Positions 1 through 18,115 of a stretch of DNA of 26,145 bases are shown here, one piece after another. A model generated the notes under the pieces. The model saw nothing but the letters and a program-made list of their open reading frames with translations, had not been told where the DNA came from and made no database searches. Numbering within the stretch: the first letter of the stretch is position 1; each line of letters begins with the position of its first letter. The position numbers and the translations under genes were made by a program. This DNA comes from Priapulus caudatus (Eukaryota; Priapulida; Priapulimorpha; Priapulimorphida; Priapulidae): positions 37,990-64,134 of the forward strand of contig NW_014578473.1 of NCBI RefSeq assembly GCF_000485595.1, in the 5' to 3' direction.

Positions 1-3000
1 GTTGGATATGTCAATCTAACTGAATCTTTGCCATTGCTATAACTATTTGGTATGACAAGCCTGAAAGTTTTCGTCGTGTTTAGTAAATAGATGGTACTGC
101 TTGTGCACTGTCTCGCCTGTTTAATTTGTGTGGGGTGGCAGAAACAAGGTGGTCACGTCTTGAGTAATTTTGAAGGAAAGGAAGATGAGTTGGTGGAGAA
201 TTGGTTGCTAACGTTAAGTTATTGATTAGTACTATCAGTAGTAGGGCTAGCTAGTACTTAGCTAGTTACTAGAAGTTTACGAAACCAACATTGATCTTCA
301 GTCGTCCCCTAACCATCTGTCTGATCGATTATGTCTAGGTACGCAATATACATTCTGATGTGAAAATTGGTGCTGTAGTAGCCGTACGCGACCTTCATAG
401 TAGGTGATACATGTCGAAAATTTCTAGAAAAGGTATAAGCCCCATAAAATAACACGCACTGGAGTTAGATGCTCAGCCAGTAGGATTAGCAGTGAGTACT
501 TTGAATTGTCATCGATTGGTTATGGTTAGGTAGTCGTATGGCGAGTTTAGTAAGCGTCGCTGGGTAAATTCCTCAGGCCATTTCGAGTGGTGTGTGTCTG
601 AAAGCCTGCGCGTATAGATTTTGTTCGTCATTGCAAAAGTAAACTAAGTTTCAAAATATCACCATATAACTTTCGTTGAGGTTGAAATACGGATGATGAG
701 CTGTTATATAAAATGACTGATTAACTGGAAATCTGAAACGCCTTTGCATTTTTGTAGGTGTTGAATATAGTCTATAGCCACGGATTTATGTTTGGTATCA
801 GTGACGGCACCCGACATTTTGTGAGCAATTCACTCCAACTTATGAGGTAAAATTAATTAGGCGTCTGCTGCTACCCTTACCCCACTGAGATTTAATGTAC
901 GTGTAGATTAATGCATCCTTACAGCAGGGTTTCTGAAAAGAATAATTACATTTAAATGACATACGAATTATTTTAACTTGCAGTCAATATTTTGAAAGAA
1001 ATTGAAAACTTTCGACAGTACAAACTTATCCCAGCTGCCGCGTTTCCGATTAACTAAACGTATTGTTGTACTGGTTCAAATGTAAAAAATATTTTCCTGC
1101 TCGCTAGATTATATAAAATTTATGTAGTAGGATGTGCAGGAGCACATAGTAATGTGAATTATGTGAGTAAATGCGATGTAACGTTGCAAGGAATGTATAT
1201 ATGGACCATCATTTTGGGAAAAATGTAAAAATTACAAAAATCGAAAAATGAATTAATGAAATAATTTCCTACTTATAAGCTGCCAGAAATACCAGCAACA
1301 TAGTGCATAGTAACACACAGTAATGTAATAATGTAGAGCAATTACATTGAAATACTTGTATGAATATATTATATGCAAGAACCAAAGAACGGGAGTAAAT
1401 ACAAAAAGAATGTCGTAGACAAGTTGTACTATGCCAGCTGAGACATCACGTTTAATGTAGAGCATCTATGAAAAACCAAAGCCAGTAAATTGTAGTTATC
1501 TTTTGCATTTAATTCTTGCACAAGGCATCTAAATGGAATTGATAGAATAGATTAATTACTTATTAAACTAATCAGAAGCGAGTCAGTCCAAAACTAGAAA
1601 AATTTCACCACCATAAGTTTCCACAAAGTTTGTTTACATTTTGAAGCATTCAAGATCCAGTCATGTTTTCGTTCAGCAATACTGCACTTGCATTACCAGA
1701 CTAAATATCAAACTATATAAGTGTTCTTATCTGTGTAAATGTTGATAAAAAAAATTGGCAGCCTGGAATTGGAATTTGAAGCACCTAAAAGAACTAATAA
1801 TATAGTGCGAGCAGCTTAACACACGTCTAACATTGACTTAGGCTGCATCATTGCAGGCTTCATGCCAGTTACCAAGCGTAGACTGTAAACCCGGTCGATA
1901 GTTCCATCACGCTAGCACTAACGCGTCAGTTGTGAAACAGGTACCAGTCTAATTTACCAACACGGAAGTAAACGAGTTGACGCGCCATGTCCCGATTCAG
2001 CCACTCAGCAAACTATCCACAGCTTACGCCTTATCGATCACACTAAGTTGTAATGCCCACGGCGATAGGTTTACAAAAATGATTTTGGGGGCAGTATAAG
2101 AGTAACGTGTTTTTCAATTGGTTATGATGACGTATCTAAATAGCTTTCAAGCGAATGAAGGATTGGTAATGGTGGGTGTTTCTTTTTGCAAAACGAGTGT
2201 CGGGGAAAGTTGATTTGAAAGGCAATTTGAATTTGTAAAAATACAAAATTATCACAATGAGCTAATAACTATGTAACAGAAAAGAAACACTCCTTACAGA
2301 CTAAACCAGTAAGTATTGGTCTACATTTATTAATCAATAAACAAAGTGATATTAATAGTTCTTATACTGGCCCAAGAGGCTCAAAAAATTGGGGCCACGT
2401 GTCGAGAAAATTTTCTGGCCCGCGCGCTTCATGCCAGTCGCTGCTACCCGCGGTTTACGGTTTGTTGCTCTTTAGCAACGTTCTATCTCAAAAACGTTAC
2501 CGGTAAAAGAATTCTGAAAATAAAGAACATAAACGGTTGAGGCGCCTTCTCTATCTAGACCGACAAAGTTTGTTTTCAATATATGATACTATATTTAAAA
2601 GTTACGTCTTCTGAAAGTATCTTACATTGACTTAACGAAGATATGGGTTGCTGAAAATCTAGACAATATGGCGCGACATGATAGCATCGCTATCTGCATA
2701 GGATTCTTATCGTGAACATTTGGGTTATTCCAAAGCACCAAAATGAATCATTGGCACACCAGACATGGCAGGCAACTTTTCAATGCCAAAATGGCTTACT
2801 CTACTAGATAATATTTGGTGCTGATCAAGTGTGTATCTCGTAAGTGAAAAACCATCCAAAAAGGGCAGGTCTATCACACTGGGTCAGCGGAGTATTAGTA
2901 CGGCGGTACTAACTTTGTGTTCTATGCAGCGAACAATGTCTGTGACTGAGTGATATGTGTTTTGCAAAATTATTATGCGCAGTATCACTAGTGATTAGAT

Positions 3001-4826
3001 ACAATGACTTTGAGACTGCATCCCAGTTGGAAGTGAATGGCAAGTGAAGTGTAACTGAAATGAATATGCGGAAGAATGGCCAAATCATTGAGAGCATTGG
3101 CGCGCAATAGAAAAGAAGTGCGCGCGCGGCAGAGGGAAAAGAAAGATACATGGTGAGCATCCGTGCGACCATATGCAAGGCCCAGCGCACGATCGCAAAG
3201 AAAGACTAGGTGACAGACCAATGTTACTCGTCAGGGTGGCATTGTACGAACCGCGGCAGATGTAATAGTAGTCTACTTTCACGCAGCTGTCCGCTTATTG
3301 TCCCAGTCCGCTGCGCCTTGATGAACAGTAACTAGTAGAGTCGCACTAAAGCATTGTTGCACTCGTTCACGAATGTGTATTTCCGGAGTAAATAAAGCTA
3401 CGTGTCGTTGAAAAATGTAAGTCGAATGAACACGCGGTAAATCGTGACACTGCGGGCTGACACTCTTGTCTTCCACTACGCATTGCTGCAGCACGCGCTG
3501 CTAAGCCACGTAGAACTGTAGACGGTATAGGGGTAGACTAGACTGGTACGTCTGCATGTTCGCTGGCCTGTCTAATGGAGAAGCATTAGTGACCAGCTGG
3601 AAATCATTCTAAGGCGTATTATCACATTTGACATGGATTCTTCCGCTCACTCAAGATAGATGAAATAGTTCTATTTGTATTTTCGTTTTCACAATAAGTG
3701 CACGAAATTTAACGAAGTACAGCTTGTGATCTTCTATTTACATACCATATCGGATAAACACAAAAGTTTGCTTCGAACTGTTCGATTACCAAACTTAACC
3801 ATTTTTCGAGCGATCGACATAAATAGTAGAATTTGTATAGAGAGTGATCGCCGTCTCGGTGTAAGTAGTCCGCTTCGTGGACAGGTATTGTCACGGTAAA
3901 CTCACTGTTAGGCGCGAACGTCAAGATTATATGTACAGTGACAGTAAGAGTTAACTTTTGATAAATAGAGGCTACAGCAAGATAAAGGAGGCCACAGTGT
4001 GAACACTACAAAGACAAAAAAGTAAAGTTGACAATAATGTATCAACAACTGCTAAAATGACATAAATTGATTTATGGTCTGCTGTAGATTACTGGAGAAT
4101 GTGAGTTCAATAATACTAAAAGCGATATTGTATTTAGATTTTTTGTCATCTGACAGGGTTTTCATGGAGTTAGACAAACTCCAGCTCAAGTGTAGTATCA
4201 GGGAGTGCAACAGTAAAAGCAGGAGTATTTGAGCCCTGACTCTTAATTTCAACCCTTCATATAGTGCACTTCGCTAAATAGGAAAAGGGGGTTTGAGATA
4301 GTACAATATATCTCTGCTAAGATATATATAGCGACAGAGTGAAGCATATGTACAAGCGAACACAATGGCAGTGCCACCTGAGCTACTGAAAAAAAGGTAA
4401 AAAGTCTTATTGTTGGTGACACTGTCTGGCGTGATGGTTGTCGTGACACTAATGCTCCAGATTTGTGGTTGATTGTTTAGAGCAATTACAATGATACAGT
4501 ATTATGTATCACTAAGTACCCCGCCAATTTGGGCTAATAGTCGGCTTGATTGCTATTAGGCCGTGGTTCAATACAATACATTTTTTATTGAACTTTGAAG
4601 TGCAGTGGAAACGTAAACTTGTGAAAACAGCTGCTCTCGACACGTGTCATGATTTGTGATTGTTCTGCGAGTATTCGGATATTTTCGTTAGTGGATTGTC
4701 GTGTTTTTTTTTTCATTTTCTATTAAATTTGCAGGTCTACTGTTCTAAAATGCTTGAGTGCTATGCAAAATGATACTCTGTGAGAAAAGTGCTACCTTGG
4801 GGGCAGTGAACAAATTAATTTTTTTC
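1..4826. other. Non-coding AT-rich stretch, no gene recognised
   Basis: No open frame here is longer than about 95 codons, and none shows a recognisable domain, codon bias or splice-site arrangement. The sequence is AT-rich and mostly unique in appearance, with no long tandem repeat. It lies upstream of the first visible Rab1 exon, so it is either intron 1 of that gene or intergenic DNA. I could not find the short first coding exon of Rab1 in it. Confidence 0.6.
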
Positions 4827-4935
4827 TTTCCGGGGCTCTTTTTGCAAACCCGCCCAAAATTTCGGGGGCTACTTTTTCATTTTCCAGGGCTCTTTTTCCA
4901 CTTTCCAGGGCGACTTTTTTCCAGGGCTGTTTCCT
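4827..4935. repeat. Short array of ~21-bp units (TTTCCRGGGCTCTTTTT type), first block
   Basis: About five imperfect copies of a unit like TTTCCAGGGCTCTTTTT start near 4827, 4858, 4880, 4900 and 4918. Variants have CGGGGGCTACTTTTT or CAGGGCGACTTTTT. A second block of the same unit in the same orientation lies at 5945-6060, about 1 kb away. The two blocks are either one array split by an insertion or subterminal repeats of one mobile element. Confidence 0.6.
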
Positions 4936-4942
4936 CAAATGT

Positions 4943-5058
4943 ACACACAAGCACAGTAGCTAATACACACTCGCGGGGGCGCGCACACACCACACACACG
5001 TCACACGCACGCACGCACGCACACACACACACACACACAGACACACACAGACACAACA
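4943..5058. repeat. CA/CGCA-rich microsatellite
   Basis: Interrupted CA, CACG and CACAGA repeats. Any open frame across it is a by-product of the low-complexity sequence (Thr/His/Arg alternation) and is not supported as coding. Confidence 0.85.
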
Positions 5059-5630
5059 GTCAATATTCAAGACAGTTATTCATCAGACTGACAGACTAAC
5101 ATGATAATCACAACTCACAAGTCACAACCACAATGAATAGTGAATACATCACAGGTTCAGCTAAACACAGAACTATTACGGCTAGCCCAAATAGTGGAAT
5201 GTCCGCCTGTACGAGCTAGGAGGATCGATTGTTTATACGCGAAGTCTCTTGCGGCTGGGGTCCAAGGCCCGCGTAAGGGCCCTGGAAGCTCAGGGGGTTT
5301 GAGAAAGCGGCCCGCGAGGCACGTGTGAATGGCTGTGCACATCGACGCTGCGTACGTGCCTGCTGGCAGGGGCGGCATTGATTGAAGTATGGGGGGGGGC
5401 ACGATTGTTTCAGCGTGGTACTAATCACTACTAAAATTTAGAGGGTTGGCATTGCTGGACTATGAGAGAGCGGCAGCAAAACTCTTTCGGGGAATTGACA
5501 AAAAAAGCTACAATCGGGAATGACACACGAGTGTGCCGGCAGGGAAAAATATACGTGTGAATTTCATTAGGATTTTCCATGGATTACCGTTCTATAATCC
5601 TACGGGTCGTTGGTCCTACGGGTCTACGTA
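5059..5630. other. Repeat-like GC-rich segment, no gene
   Basis: The segment holds G-runs (for example nine or more G at 5390-5399) and short inverted pieces around AAGGCCCGCGTAAGGGCCC. It resembles dispersed transposon-derived DNA, but I see no terminal repeats or target duplication. It sits between the two blocks of the 21-bp repeat. The open frames across it on both strands overlap each other and show no domain. Confidence 0.4.
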
Positions 5631-5783
5631 GGCACGCCCGCAGGCACACCCGCACACACGCACGCACGCATGCAGGCACGCACGCGCGCAGGCACACCGG
5701 CACACACAGGCACGCACGCACGCACGCGCGCAGGCACACACGCAAGCACGCGCACAGGCACACACGTATATATACGCGCGGGC
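5631..5783. repeat. CGCA/CACACG microsatellite
   Basis: A run of GCACGCACGC, CAGGCACAC and CACACG units, ending in TATATACGCGCGGGCGGCGG. All six frames stay open because the array lacks stop triplets, so the ORFs here are not genes. Confidence 0.85.
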
Positions 5784-5944
5784 GGCGGCGCGCGCTTGAT
5801 TGAATGCAATACACACATGCATGCTTAATGATAAACACTTGACAGCCACACCGTACCAGGAATTCTACCGCGCCGTGGAACCGGCTGCCGCTAGCGGCAG
5901 AGGCCGAGCGAGATCGGCAAGGCGCGGGACCGACCTGGACAATC

Positions 5945-6060
5945 GATTTCCAGGGCGACTTTTGCTTTTGGGGTCGCCCCCGATATCGTATTTTCGGGGG
6001 CTCTTTTTGGCATTTCGGGGGCGAAATCGCCCGCCGCCCCCGTGTATTTTTTCCCCTGCT
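5945..6060. repeat. Second block of the ~21-bp TTTCCAGGGCGACTTTT repeat
   Basis: About four copies of the unit seen at 4827-4935. TTTCCAGGGCGACTTTT (5947-5963) is identical to the copy near 4903, and TTCGGGGGCTCTTTTT recurs near 5993. The unit then drifts into a G/C-rich form (GGGGTCGCCCCC). Confidence 0.6.
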
Positions 6061-6303
6061 TGGGGGTCTAATTATACGTAATGCGCTGTTTCAATTATTA
6101 CTTCATTTTCCAGGAATATAACTTCATCAATAACCAGGTTACTGACATCAGTAGATGCATGCTGACCCTCATTTGATCTTGTATAACGTATTTTATAATT
6201 TATACATCTACTATGTAATGGCGACCAAAAACATTATCATAGAAACCTGAAGCTTCTTTGCCAATAAAAACAGTGATAGTAGAATTGAGCCGTATTGATA
6301 TCG

Positions 6304-6391
6304 GATCTATCTGGGTTAATTGTTACTCAACCGTGAAGATTGAGAATGTTTTCAATCGTTACGGTTGAGTAACAATTAACCCAGATAGATC
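6304..6391. repeat. Perfect 31-bp inverted repeat with 26-bp loop
   Basis: The left arm 6304-6334 is the exact reverse complement of the right arm 6361-6391. The arms start GATCTATCTGGG and close CCCAGATAGATC. The 26-bp spacer contains a further short stem, GATTGA/TCAATC. The motif CGTATTGATAT occurs on both sides (about 6291 and 6428) but does not abut the arms. It could be a foldback transposon remnant or an inverted duplication; I see no coding capacity. Confidence 0.9.
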
Positions 6392-6448
6392 TATTAGTCT
6401 ACCAACTGAATGAACTTATTTTAAACGACGTATTGATATTGTGTCATC

Positions 6449-7048
6449 TTAAAGGGATACTAGACTCTAGGATTTTATTGCATACAACTGTACTTACTGT
6501 ATAACAAATCGTCTATACCCACACGTACTTGTTACCAGATACCTAATTTAATTGTTATAATTAATTATACATCAATGCTACGAAATTTGAACGACGCCAT
6601 TGGCACCCGTGACCGTGCTGCCACCCTGAAAAAAGTTGCGCATTTCCCAATATATTTTGCACGTTACAGACCGAGGGCTAATCACAAAGGTGCAATTATA
6701 TTTATACCTAAATGCTATTTAACTGAACGATGTCCATTTTAGGACAAATTTATCCATAATATGTCGTTTATAAGATATTACAATTCTTTTGCTTTTTTAA
6801 AATTAGTAAATAAGAAACACCCTCGGTCTCTAGCCCTTGGCTGAAAAGTCGTTTTGCGCAACTTTTTAGATCGTGCGCTTTGAGTGGCGCCACCGTCGTT
6901 GTAATCAAACTGTAGTCGTTAGTTTTAAAACATGTTTAAAAAAATATTTCTAATGGTGCACGATTGAACCATGAAACTTTATGTAGCGTAATTTTAACCT
7001 AAATTAACTGAAAATAACCCTAGAACCTAGAGTAAAGGATCCCTTTAA
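6449..7048. mobile_element. MITE-like element A, TTAA-flanked, terminal inverted repeats
   Basis: The body runs 6453-7044 (592 bp) between TTAA at 6449-6452 and TTAA at 7045-7048. The left end begins AGGGATACTAGACTCTAGG. The right end, read as reverse complement, begins AGGGATCCTTTACTCTAGG, which matches at 15 of 19 positions. TTAA duplication is typical of piggyBac-like and some other cut-and-paste elements (family knowledge). There is no transposase frame inside, so it would be non-autonomous. The right TTAA is shared with the next element. Confidence 0.6.
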
Positions 7049-7543
7049 AGCTGCACAATGCGCATCCAAACGCGAATTTCTCCAGTACTAGACTAGCAAA
7101 TACTTCGTGTCATGCGTAATCACACTACCTTATGGCAAAATAAACTCTAGTTCCTCCCATTTCAGTGCGCGTTTGCTTAAAACCCACAAGAAAGAGGTGC
7201 GAAATCGGGTAATCTGGCGCCAACGCTAAATTGTTTGCCAAACAATTTCGCCAAGAATCGGTTAGGTGACGTCACATCTTTTTATCTTTGCTACACCCGT
7301 ACCGCTGTACCGCAGCACCGCTCCACGATTGCTTGGCAGAGCAACGCGAAAGTGTCAACAACATCGGAGAATTTGAACAACATTGGAGGTATTTTCAAAT
7401 GCCTTTTATAAGACAACGCGCCGTGAAATGGGAGGAACTAGGGTTTATTTTGTCATAAGGTAGTGTGATTATGCATGACACGAAGTATTTGCTAGTCTAG
7501 TACTGGCGAAATTAGCGTTTGGATGCGCATAGTGCGGCTTTAA
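7045..7543. mobile_element. Foldback MITE B with ~130-bp inverted repeats, TTAA-flanked
   Basis: The left arm, about 7041-7175, pairs with the right arm, about 7412-7546, at roughly 92% identity by eye. Shared blocks include TGCGCATCCAAACGC, CCAGTACTAGACTAGCAAAT and TTCCTCCCATTTCA. TTAA stands at both ends (7045-7048 and 7540-7543), suggesting a TTAA target duplication. The central ~230 bp is unique and non-coding. The 107-codon minus-strand frame that overlaps the right arm is not convincing. Superfamily is uncertain. Confidence 0.7.
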
Positions 7544-7546
7544 GGG

Positions 7547-8495
7547 ATTATGGAACAGTAATTGTGACTTGTGGGAAAAGCTGCTGAGGAATGTGTGTTG
7601 CATAGTAATAATGGAAGATTGCGACATAGCTGTACGTTGGTGACAGGGAGGATTTTCACAAGGCTGTGTCATTCCCGCTGTCAGTGTCACGCATTCACAC
7701 AATATCACACCTTTACAGTTTACATCGGCTGCTCTAAAATTCGTACTTGACTTTGAGAACCGATCCAAATTTGGCAAGCGCGCTTTGTTCACTCAACAAT
7801 AAGTCAATAAACTCCACGGTTGTTCGTCAAAGGTTGGGTCGTGGAAAGTGCTGTTAGAAGTGGGCATAGTCCCGATGGTGTGTGCAGTGTACACATTAAC
7901 CACCCAACATTGAAAGTACGATATGTATACATGTATATACACACCATATGTACTAGTTGGTATATATGGGCAGGCGTGACTACAGCTAGTTTCGAGAAAT
8001 TTTACGTCAACTACTGAATGATCATCTACTGTAACTTGTAATAATGTATGCTAGCAGATTTCAATTTAGAATAGCCACAGTGTTTGTAAAATGCTATTTC
8101 TGACTTGTCAATTTTGTCATCGAGTTATTGACATGTGTTTCAAGTTATTTTCAGTTGATCCCCTTATAATAAATGGTATGTTCTCTATAGTGAACTTTGT
8201 GTTCAATAAAATACAAAGATATCACAATTTCCAAGTAGAACTAAACTTCTTATCGTGAATAAAAAAAAACCAACAAGTCACATTGATTAGATTTACATGT
8301 TGTGGTGGTAGTTCTTGTATATGTCTATCATTGAATAGATAATATCGGATCACAGTAGGTACTTGATGTGGTATTTGCTAGACCAGCTTCATGATTGATA
8401 TTCTCACATCACCTGAAGTAAAAGTAATTATCTTATGCGTACATGTGCTCGGTATATCTGAATAATTGCAGACTGAAACGCTTCAACAAATGGAG
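7547..8495. other. Non-coding stretch, no gene recognised
   Basis: AT-rich sequence with short open frames only, no recognisable domain and no repeat structure of note. Confidence 0.5.
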
Positions 8496-8628
8496 GTGCG
8501 TGTGTGTGTGCGAGTGTGAGTGTGAGTGTGAGTGTGAGTGTGAGTGTGAGTGTGAGTGTGAGTGTGCGTGTGTGTGTGCGTGTGAGTGTGAGTGTGAGTG
8601 TGAGTGTGAGTGTGAGTGTTTGTGTGTG
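8496..8628. repeat. GTGTGA hexanucleotide microsatellite
   Basis: A (GT)n start is followed by two runs of GTGTGA units (about 8513-8564 and 8580-8618), separated by GTGCGTGTGTGTGTGCG. The run ends in a poly-A stretch at 8628-8637. The Cys-Glu frame on + and the Thr-His frame on - are artefacts of the repeat. Confidence 0.95.
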
Positions 8629-8682
8629 AAAAAAAAAGAGAGATAGTGTAATAGATAAGTGTGTGTGCCTGTACTGTGTACA

Positions 8683-8688
8683 TGTGTG

Positions 8689-8748
<60 letters not shown>

Positions 8749-8832
8749 CGTGCGTGAGTGTGTGTGTGCGTGCTTGCCTTCCTGTGTGTGTGCGCGAGTG
8801 TGTGATATGTGTATACATGTGCGTGCATGTGT
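8683..8832. repeat. (GT)n microsatellite
   Basis: About 60 bp of nearly pure GT (8683-8745) is followed by interrupted GTGCGTGC sequence. It ends 30 bp before the relic exon at 8863. Confidence 0.95.
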
Positions 8833-8862
8833 GCCCCGAGAATTTTAACAATTTCTCTTGTC

Positions 8863-8937
8863 GATTACCTTTTGAAGCTACTATTGATCGGTGACTCAGT
8901 TGTATGAAAATCCTGGAACCACACGAATATGCTGTGA
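8863..8937 (+). pseudogene. Relic duplicate of the Rab1 P-loop exon
   Basis: From 8863 to 8916 the sequence matches the start of the true exon (8991-9044) at 44 of 54 bases without a gap. It translates [14 protein letters not shown]-stop-K-S-W, where the real exon has [18 protein letters not shown]. The P-loop glycines are lost and TGA stands at 8905-8907. The downstream flank (near 8931, GCTGTGAAG) still resembles the real exon end plus donor (GCTGTAAG) with one base deleted. The acceptor AG has gone (TCTCTTGTC against TTTTTTCAGT). It lies 127 bp upstream of the working exon, in the same orientation, so a tandem exon duplication that then died is the simplest reading. Confidence 0.85.
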
Positions 8938-8989
8938 AGACTTGAATTGTAACATTTAATTACTTTTTTTTTTTCATTCTTTTTTTCAG

Positions 8990-16295
<7,306 letters not shown>

Positions 16296-16405
16296 GTACC
16301 GCTGTATGTCTGTCTGTCGCGCTCTCACGCCGTCGTCGTCGTCGTCGTCGTAGCGAACACCGTGTCACGCATCACATCGCACGGGGGGAGGGGGGGTGGA
16401 TTCGG

Positions 16406-16600
16406 TCACGCCATCCCTCCCCCTCTCTCTTTCTCTCCCTCTCGCGCTCTCTCTTAAAGTCTATCAGTCTTCCTGTTCTCTGTCTCTTTCTATTGCTTTC
16501 TTTCTTTCTCTCACTCACTCTTTCTCACGCTCTCTCTCTCGCTCTCACTCACTCACTCTCTCTCGCTCTCACTCACTCGCTCGCTCTCTCTATCTCTATG
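16406..16600. repeat. Polypyrimidine (CT) tract
   Basis: Almost uninterrupted C/T sequence with CTCTCT, CTCACTCA and CTCGCTCT units on the + strand. The Leu-Ser frames across it are artefacts. Confidence 0.9.
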
Positions 16601-16754
16601 TATTCGTCGCTCTCCCGCCATCGACTCTCCTTCGTCGCTCGGTAAGTTGCACGAGTCTGCATCGAGCGACAGGGACTGCGGCGGGGCGCGATAGGGAGAG
16701 AGAGAGCTATCGTGTGTGTGTGTGTGAGGGGGCGTTGGGTGGAGTTGGTAACGT

Positions 16755-16812
16755 GACGGCGGCGGCGGCGGCGGCGGTGGAGGGCGGTGCAGCAGCAGCA
16801 GCAGCAGCAACG
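16755..16812. repeat. GGC and GCA trinucleotide runs
   Basis: (GGC)7-like sequence is followed, after GGTGGAGGGCGGT, by (GCA)7-like sequence, both within the probable Rab1 3' UTR. Confidence 0.9.
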
Positions 16813-17149
16813 CTGGTCTGACTGCATTTGTCGGGATGCGAGGCTTGGAAGTGGGAGCCGTCGCGCTGCTATGTACAAACATGATGTGTAACGCGATATA
16901 AAGCGGCGACGCGGCGGCGTGCAGACAAAGTCAGCGCGCGGGCACGGCTATTTAGGTAACTAATAATCTTGTAAAGCCCTGCTCTCGTCTGCTTTGATGT
17001 TTTCTCGACTATAAAATTTCTGTTTTCTATTCTCTATCCATCGCAAGACGCCGGCAACGGGTGTATGCACGTTTTCCAGACTGCAGCGTTCTAATGTGAG
17101 TTGTCCACCTATGTCCTGCTGTATCCATCTATCTATCATCTCGGTGATT

Positions 17150-17268
17150 GGCGCTCTCTCTCTCTTTCTCTCCCTCTCCCCCGTCTCTCTCTCTCTTTCT
17201 CGCTCTCCCTCTCTTCTCCCTTCCCTCCATCTCCCTCTCCCCCGTCTCTCTCTCTCTTTCTCTCTAGC
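17150..17268. repeat. Second polypyrimidine (CT) tract
   Basis: A C/T-only stretch with a repeated CTCCCTCTCCCCCGTCTCTC block (near 17170 and 17230), a local tandem duplication within the tract. Confidence 0.9.
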
Positions 17269-17393
17269 CTACACCCACGCAACATCTTTGAGTATGAATA
17301 TTAGCTGTTGACTGCTAATGTTTTCCAAATGATGTTGCACAACTGCAGCGGTGCAGCAACAGCACCCTGCCACCGTGCGTTACACACGCGTGC

Positions 17394-17396
17394 CCA

Positions 17397-17456
<60 letters not shown>
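17394..17456. repeat. (ACGC)n microsatellite
   Basis: About 15 uninterrupted ACGC units. Confidence 0.98.
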
Positions 17457-17564
17457 GGGCAGTCTGGTGACTGGGTCACCACTGTAGTTACAAGGACGTG
17501 TTGATGAATTCTACGTCGTTCTTGCTTGCGTCGCTCTGTTCTCTGCAGTGTGTGTGGCCACGTG

Positions 17565-17665
17565 CCAGCGTGTGCGTGCATTTCTGCACGCGTGTCTGTG
17601 CACGTGTGGGCATGCGTGTGTGTGTGGGCGAGCGTGTGTGTGTGTGTACGCATGGGTGTGGACAT
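17565..17665. repeat. Degenerate GT-rich repeat
   Basis: Interrupted GTGTGTGCG and GCACGTGTG units. Frames across it are low complexity. Confidence 0.8.
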
Positions 17666-17754
17666 CGCGCCCTCGCGTTTCGACCATGTATACTGACCAA
17701 CCCTAAGTGACATGACAAACAGTAACAGCTGTGGGTGTGCAAGAGAGGCAGTGG

Positions 17755-17830
17755 GGAGAGGGAAGAGCGAGGAGAGAGAGAGAGAGAGGAGAGACAGTGA
17801 GAGAGAGAGCGAGAGAGAGGGAGAGATTGG
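17755..17830. repeat. Polypurine (GA) tract
   Basis: GAGAGAGA sequence with few interruptions, in opposite strand sense to the CT tracts upstream. Confidence 0.9.
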
Positions 17831-18091
17831 GAGGAAGAAGAGACTGCAGCTCATGTCGGTCTTGTCTTTAATGATGTCAGAATCTGCATATAATCTTTTA
17901 TCAAATGTTGACTCAGTGCTGGCTTGACGCAATTTTCCGTGGCATCCAATAGATGGCAGGAGAGTGTCGTGAATAAGAGTGTACCTTGGTTTCTATTCTC
18001 GTCTGGTTGGTCTTACAATTATATATATAATATACATGTACAGCGGCACTGCTTGTTATTGGGTTTCGTTTTTGTTATGTACACTTTAACA

Positions 18092-18097
18092 AATAAA
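18092..18097 (+). promoter_or_regulatory. Candidate polyadenylation signal of Rab1
   Basis: AATAAA lies in an AT-rich setting about 1.8 kb after the Rab1 stop. It is the best canonical hexamer seen before the sequence changes character at about 18130. Confidence 0.35.
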
Positions 18098-18115
18098 GCT
18101 CATAAAAGATATTAT

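Larger units (their letters stand above)
16296..18115 (+). other. Probable Rab1 3' UTR, rich in simple repeats
   Basis: No coding sequence is recognised after the stop. The region holds GTC triplets (16329-16352), CT tracts, GGC and GCA triplet runs, an ACGC array and a GA tract, and it reaches AATAAA at 18092. That it is all one 3' UTR is inference; an earlier polyadenylation site is possible. Confidence 0.4.

Noticed and set aside
3426-3436. ATG AAC ACG CG followed by GTAAAT, a phase-2 candidate for Rab1 exon 1
   Set aside because: The phase fits, but the residues (M-N-T-R) do not resemble known Rab1 starts, and the open frame has no other support.
5133-5147. MNSEY reading (ATG AAT AGT GAA TAC), similar to the MNPEY start of Rab1
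   Set aside because: No GT donor follows the required TA, and the next splice-like site gives the wrong phase for exon 2. Taken as chance.
8433-8894. Several 60-130 codon frames on both strands
   Set aside because: They fall on GT/GTGTGA microsatellites; one only by chance overlaps the relic Rab1 exon.
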